NCBI GenBank assembly: GCA_030347455.1
Contig: JAQOSZ010000245.1
Span: 62,001 to 126,000, forward strand
Direction: 5' to 3'
From: Kentomonas sorsogonicus
Lineage: Eukaryota; Euglenozoa; Kinetoplastea; Trypanosomatida; Trypanosomatidae
Length of the DNA stretch: 64,000 nt
The position numbers were made by a program, and so were the translations under genes. Below are positions 58,869-64,000 of the stretch, piece after piece; position 1 is the first letter of the stretch, and every line of letters starts with the position of its first letter. The notes under the pieces are model-generated. The model had not been told where the DNA came from. It saw only the letters and a program-made list of their open reading frames with translations, and made no database searches.

Positions 58869-59533
58869 CTTCATATAATTCTCCGCGACATCAGGAGAGT
58901 GGGAGGGGGAGGGGAGGGAGGGAATAGTATTAAAAGGAGAAGCGACATTATAATTTGAAGTTGAAGAAGAAACCATTCGAATGAGTTTGTGAATCTCCGC
59001 CTGCAGCTCCGCCATTCGTGTGTCCTTGCGGGCGATAACCTCCAGCAGCTCCGCCTTTTCCCTCGCAAACGTCTGCTGCATGTTTGCGATGAATTGCCCC
59101 ATTTTTACTTCGTATTGGCGGAAGTTTTCGGTCAGAATGGCCACATCCCGCTGCTGGGCGGCGGCGCTGTCGTTATTATTGTTATTATTATTATTTTGAT
59201 TATTACTATGAGTATTCTGATTATTATTCTTAATATTATTATTATTATGATTATCATTTTCATTATTGCTATTCTGTGGCTGCTGTCTATTTTTGTCACG
59301 CCGCTTCGCCTCGGTAATTTCGCGCTCTAATAGCTTTATTTTTCGTGAGTTTTCTTCATTTTGTTTTTGTGTTTTTAGCAGCTCGTTGTAGAGAGATTGA
59401 GCGTATGCGTCCCTGGGGGTATTATTCTTATTAATAGTGTTATTATTATTAATAGTATTATTATTATCAAAAGAATCAAAGTGCTGCTCTGTGTCGTCGT
59501 TACTAGCAAAACTTACACTTCTTGTGTAATTGC

Positions 59534-59567
<34 letters not shown>

Positions 59568-61063
59568 GTTATTATGTTGTAGTTGACGGGGGGAATAGAT
59601 GCGATTGTCGGTATAATTGTCTAAAGACACACTTCGAGTGTTGCCAACGGAGCTATTCTCATTATTCTCATTATTATTATGTTTATTATTCTTCTTATTA
59701 CTATTATTATTTGTTACATTGTGAATACTATTAATACGCATTTTGTCATTATTAGGATTATAATATTGTTGCTGTTGCTGCTGTCGTTTCCTTTCCAATG
59801 CTGTTACACTCTCTTCCCTTTGCATTTCTCTCAAGTTTTCGTCATCACTATTATAGTCATCAGTTTCTTCTTTATTTCTTCTTGTTTTGTCCGTCTGCCC
59901 ATCATATTCTGTTGCTTTAATTATATTATTATTATTATTATTATTATTACGGTCTCGTATTTTTTGTCTTGCTGCGTCGATGACTAGATTATTCACCCCC
60001 TCCCGCCGCTTACTTGTACTATTAGTATTATTGCTATTATTATTCATACTGTTTTCCCACGGGACGGAGAACACCACACTGCGATTGCCGCGGCGGCGGT
60101 ACAGAATTTGGAGAAACGACACAAAATTCTCCGCGTCTTCCTTTTCAATAAAGCGGACAATCAGCGGAGGGGAGGCGCGGAGAGAGATGGTGCAGATAAT
60201 AACAAGCGAAGACTCATTTTCATTTTCATTTTCATTATTATTATCATTATTTTTTCTTATTCTTCCTCTCCTTTTCCTTCTCCTTCTTCTTCCTTTCTCT
60301 CTTTTCCCTCTCTTGTTTCTGCCTGCTGGCACTGAAGACACTGCCGCTGCGCCGGCTAGCCTTCTCCTCCTCTTTTGTTTTATCTCTTTCGTTCCTTTTA
60401 CGCGTGCTTCCCTCGTCTTCGCCCCTTTCGTTATTATTATTATTATTATTATTATTACTGTTAGTTTTGCTACCCATTTCCCGCTTCCTACTTGACTGCC
60501 GGGAGTTTTGATTGCCTCCAGCAAAAGTATTATCGTCTCCGCCGCCGCCGCCGTCGCTGTCGGAATCACTACCAAACAGTGAAGAATCGCAGTCATTCTG
60601 ATGAGGAGAGTTTACCACAGAGCCTAAAGCAGAGGAGGAAGAAGAGTGAGGGGAGGCATTTGAAAAGGAAGAAGAGTTAGAAGAATGCCGAGAGCGCGAG
60701 TGGCGAGTGGACATGTCTTCCTTCTCCTTTTCCTTACTCTTACTATTTCTATTATTATTACTGTTGCTATTATTAGCAACAGAGGAGGAGGCGGTGCACG
60801 CAACAGAGATGGATTCAATCTGATTCACTTCATTTGGATTATAATTGTTATTGTTGGTATTAGTATTATTATTGCTATTATAGTCGTAGAGAGCGATGGA
60901 CTTTACGATGCCGTCGGAGGGGGGCGGGAGGCACAGAAAGATGTCGTCCAGCGTTAAAATGAGAACGCGCGGAACACCAATGAAACTGTCAAAATTGTAA
61001 TTATTTTCATCATCATCGTAACCATAATCACCATCAGCTTCTCCTTCCTCTGAATCTTTTATT

Positions 61064-61110
<47 letters not shown>

Positions 61111-61332
61111 GGGAGGAAAACTAGAGCGTGAGAGGCTTCTTGTTGTTGTTGTTGTTCTTTCTCGGCTGACACTCCTCCGCAGCAATTTAGAATCTTTATT
61201 ATTACTTTTATTTTTATTTCTGTTCTTGTTCTTGTTCTTCTTCTTCTTGCTGTCGGCGTCACCGGCGCTCTCTAGCTTGTCTACAATGCAATGAAGGAGA
61301 ATAGCATCGGCGGGAATTTCGCTGGCGCTCAT
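57773..61332 (-). CDS. Coiled-coil protein with a probable split PH-like fold, frame-broken
   Basis: About 1,190 codons from the ATG at 61332. Blocks near the start read like a PH-type fold divided by inserts: ADAILLHCIVDKLESAG, then FIGVPRVLILTLDDIFLCL with GIVKSIALYDY (61.0-60.9 kb), then after about 600 bases of Ser/Asn/Lys-rich sequence LVIICTISLRASPPLIVRF with AENFVSFLQILYRR (60.2-60.1 kb). The last block has the strand-turn-helix spacing of a PH C-terminal helix. Downstream are two coiled-coil stretches, AQSLYNELLKTQKQNEENSR and QYEVKMGQFIANMQQTFARE with KAELLEVIARKDTRMAELQA. A further helical block (YKQAKERLERKLDIYYKEK) follows, then a Ser/Pro tail with RRVSMIRDRHSADTP. Frame changes lie near 60.26, 58.2 and 57.87 kb. 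It ends at a TGA at 57773. Membrane or cytoskeletal association is an inference. Confidence 0.65.
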
Positions 61333-62058
61333 TTTTATTTTTATTTCTCTTTTATTTGTTTTGATTGCTTGCGTTGTCTGTACTTGTGCCTATGTTGCTG
61401 GATGATTGTCGTTCAAAAACGAAATAAAAAAAAATAAATATATAAAAAAGAGAAAAAAAAAAGGAACTAGCAGTTAGCAGGAAGAAAAAAAAATATGTTT
61501 GCTGTCGGATGTTGGAATCTAATTTCTTTTTTTCTAAATATAATTGTTACAGTATATTTGCTTCTGAAAAAGTAGAATAAAATAATTGTATGGACGAGAG
61601 TAGCGTTCTTTTTTCTTCTGTTTTCTCTCCTGTAGCTTTTGGGAGTGCAATTGTTGCTCGACTGCCACAATATATAAGTAGAGATGCGGAGGTGAAGAAG
61701 GGTTTTGTCATTACGAATGAGAGAGACAGAGAAGAGCAAATATTTTTTTTTTATCCTTCTTTACTACATTTCTGTTTCATTTCCCCCGATTTTTCTGATT
61801 ATAAGTATAGAGTCACATTCATGAAACATCAGTCAGTACTTTGTTTTTGATGTCTTTTTCTTACATGTGAATAAAATAAGAGCATATTAATAAGCGGTGT
61901 GAAGAGTTAAAAAAAGGAAAAGCAGAAATAAAATAAAGCCAACTAAGAGAATATCTCTGTATGTGTGCTAAAACAGTTTAGAGGGTTAATGAAAGTGACA
62001 CAACATTAAAAGTTATTATTTACCCTCCTTTCAAAAAAAAAAAAAACTTTGTATTTAT
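61333..62058. other. A/T-rich intergenic spacer
   Basis: About 0.7 kb, A/T-rich with poly-A runs, a T run near 61744-61752, and no coding signal on the sense strand. It separates the PH-like gene from the right-edge gene. Confidence 0.6.
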
Positions 62059-62107
62059 TTAGAAATCTTTAAGCAGATCCTCTAGCGCCTCTGCGGACAG
62101 ATCATCG

Positions 62108-62153
<46 letters not shown>

Positions 62154-64000
62154 CATCTCCAGCCCTCCGCGGCGCTCCCTCATTCTCATTCTCACTCTCA
62201 TTCTCTTCCTCCTCTTCCTCGTCGGCATGTATCGCGGCTCTATACCATTCCTGCGCCTCGCGCTGTGTGAGAATGTACAAATCCGCCGGCGCCGCTGCCG
62301 TTTTTGCTTCACTGCCGAACCTACTACTATTGCTACTATTAGTATGAATACTTCCCCCTGCCTGTTCTTTACACTCTCCGCAATGGAAAAGTGCGGCGAC
62401 GGCGGCGCCCAGGAGGGCATCACAAATGGGTTATAGTAGTGAACGCGGCGGAACGTTTTAGCGAGTGAGCGCAGCCGCACCTCGGCGCTGTTGACTGCGC
62501 CGATAGTGTACGTGTCCATAGCAGTGGTACTATTATTATTATTATTATTATAATTATCATGGTAATAATGACCTCCGTTATGGTTATAGTTATTCTTCTT
62601 GTTGCTTCTGTAGTAGTTGTAGCGATTGTAGTGCCGAAGATAACGCTTGAGCTTAACCACGTACTTTCCGCAGTGTTGGAAGTTTTCAGAGATGAGAATT
62701 ACCTGCACGTACGTCTTTGCTGCTGATTTTTTATGTTCACTTTTATTATTATTATTGTTATTATTGTTATCCAGAACGTAGTCATCCTCATCCGCATACA
62801 GAGAGAAGCTACTCGCGTGAATCTTCGTGCCATCATTATTCTCTTTATTATTGTTATTATTATTATTATTAATACCACCATTTGCCGCGGACGCCGAGGC
62901 GGCTGGAGTCAGAGGAGTATAATACCCTAGTACGGCCGCGGCCTCGGAAGAAATAGACGAGGGGAACGATGACGAAAAATCCGAATTATTATTATTATTA
63001 TTATTACTACCAGTAGAAGAAGAATGATAAAAAGGCGAGGCAAACGGCCCGCGCGCCAGCGCCACCGTCAGCCCCGCGGCGCGCGCGAACCAATTTTGGT
63101 AATTATTCAGAAAGTGAAGTTCGTTGAGGTGATAATTACGCGCGTCGTAAGGCGTCGACTCCTCTGCGTAGTTTACTGTCACAAGCGCACTTTCACTACT
63201 ATTACTACTATTATCATTATTATTGCCATCACCATTATTATTCGAGGAGGAGGAGAGAGTCGACGACGAAACAGATGATGAAGAAAAAGAAGAAGAGGAG
63301 GACGGCGGAAGGTCAAAGTAGAGGTCGCCGCCATTCACGACCGCCGTCCGCTGCAAGAAATGCGACTCGAGATGAATGCCGTAGCGCCTGTACTCTGCGG
63401 CGCGCGTCAGCTCCTCTTCCAGGGACGTGATGTGTAAGTGCGCGCCGTGCCGCGAAAGGAAGCGGCGGATGCTCTCGAGTGTTTGGCGGCGGTACTGCGC
63501 CGAGCGTACGCTGCGGGTGTACTCGCCGGCCGCTGTATTGTTGATGTCGTTGTTAGCACTCTTCCTTTTACTGTTCTTCTTCTTGTTCATTTTCCTCTTA
63601 TTATTATTATTATTGTCACTATCATTACCGTCTTCTTTCCCTTCACTCTCCCTATCGTTATCGTTGTTGTCGCCGCTCTCCCACTCTCCTCCCGTATCAC
63701 CACCACCATCACTAACATCATCAGAGTCCAACCAGCCTCCCCCTCCCGACACCGCCAGCGCCGCCTCCCTCTCCGCGGCCCCGTTACACAGCTGGGGATC
63801 AAAAAACACCTTGGCGTTGTAGTAGCAAAAGTTGTTGTGGAGGAGATAGTTGTACGCGGCAAAGAGCGACGAAAAGGGCACGACAAGGAGCGAGAAGTGC
63901 CCGAGGGCGGAGGGGTTGTCTAGCAGCTTCTCTCGGATGTTCACCAGCATGTCCGGCGCGAGCACACCCACATTGATCACATCGCTACTACTAGTACTGC
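62059..64000 (-). CDS. Unknown Asn-rich protein, N-terminus outside window
   Basis: The frame is open to the right edge, reading SDVINVGVLAPDMLVNIRE from the border, so the start lies outside. About 647 codons are present. Conserved-looking blocks are HFSLLVVPFSSLFAAYNYLL, TLESIRRFLSRHGAHLHIT, EEELTRAAEYRRYGIHLES, NYHLNELHFLNNYQNWFARA, TYVQVILISENFQHCGKYVV, LRSLAKTFRRVHYYNPFV and ILTQREAQEWYRAAIHADEE. They are separated by Asn, Ser and Gly runs. The C-terminus is acidic (DDLSAEALEDLLKDF). One phase change occurs at a five-G run on the sense strand (plus 62354-62358). I recognise no family. The mix of basic and aromatic helices would be compatible with a mitochondrial or ribosomal component. 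Confidence 0.65.
62115..62150 (-). repeat. Poly-Asn AAT repeat near the end of the right-edge gene
   Basis: About 12-14 Asn codons, all AAT on the sense strand, between GDV and DDDLSAEALEDL. Confidence 0.8.

Noticed and set aside
1-64000. Reassigned stop codons, as in Blastocrithidia
   Set aside because: Breaks are changes of phase, not read-through of stops. The one clear in-frame TGA inside a gene (51374) is explained by paired phase changes, and genes end with ordinary TAA, TAG or TGA.
1-64000. Transposable elements, retroelements or virus-like sequence
   Set aside because: No reverse transcriptase, integrase, transposase, capsid or terminal-repeat pattern was seen. The only long direct repeats are the tandem gene units and module duplications.

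Overview
The window looks like nuclear DNA of a kinetoplastid protist (Euglenozoa, Kinetoplastea). Every supportable gene lies on the minus strand in one head-to-tail cluster. No spliceosomal introns are evident. Genes are separated by A/T-rich, microsatellite-rich spacers with pyrimidine tracts on the sense strand, as expected for polycistronic transcription with trans-splicing. The proteins carry an extreme load of homopolymeric inserts (Asn, Ser, Gly, Ala, Gln, Asp). I cannot name the species.

Reading right to left, in the direction of transcription: a 5'-partial unknown gene (62059-64000); a coiled-coil protein with a probable split PH-like fold (57773-61332); a small Asn-rich unknown (55745-56850); a greatly enlarged Utp22/Nrap nucleolar protein (47012-54243); a C-terminal C2H2 finger protein (43656-45607); a tandem array of three coiled-coil/LRR-like genes on a period of about 3.2 kb (34500-43070); a GPI mannosyltransferase 2 (PIG-V/Gpi18) about three times the usual size (29602-33819); one giant low-complexity coding tract of about 19 kb (9144-28108) with seven copies of a four-part module and an IQ cluster; a basic coiled-coil protein (7844-8626); a mitochondrial carrier (4411-6885); a dynein light chain of the Roadblock/LC7 family (3004-3366); and a 3'-partial unknown gene running off the left edge (1-1887).

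The dominant anomaly is that almost every long gene is cut by single-base phase changes, about 40 in the window. Protein character continues in another frame immediately after each. Several sit at homopolymers, which favours consensus indels in a long-read assembly, but the sequence alone cannot exclude real frameshifts or an RNA- or translation-level mechanism. A second trend is compositional. Coding tracts from about 5 to 25 kb are GC-rich with Ala/Gly/Gln/Ser runs, while those from 47 to 64 kb are dominated by AAT-coded Asn runs.

The genes do not form one pathway. As usual in kinetoplastids, functionally unrelated genes (ribosome biogenesis, GPI synthesis, mitochondrial transport, dynein) share one transcription unit. 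The most distinctive material is the giant modular protein and the tandem array with its variable central cassette and conserved spacer ORF. No transposon, retroelement, rRNA, tRNA or CRISPR array was recognised.
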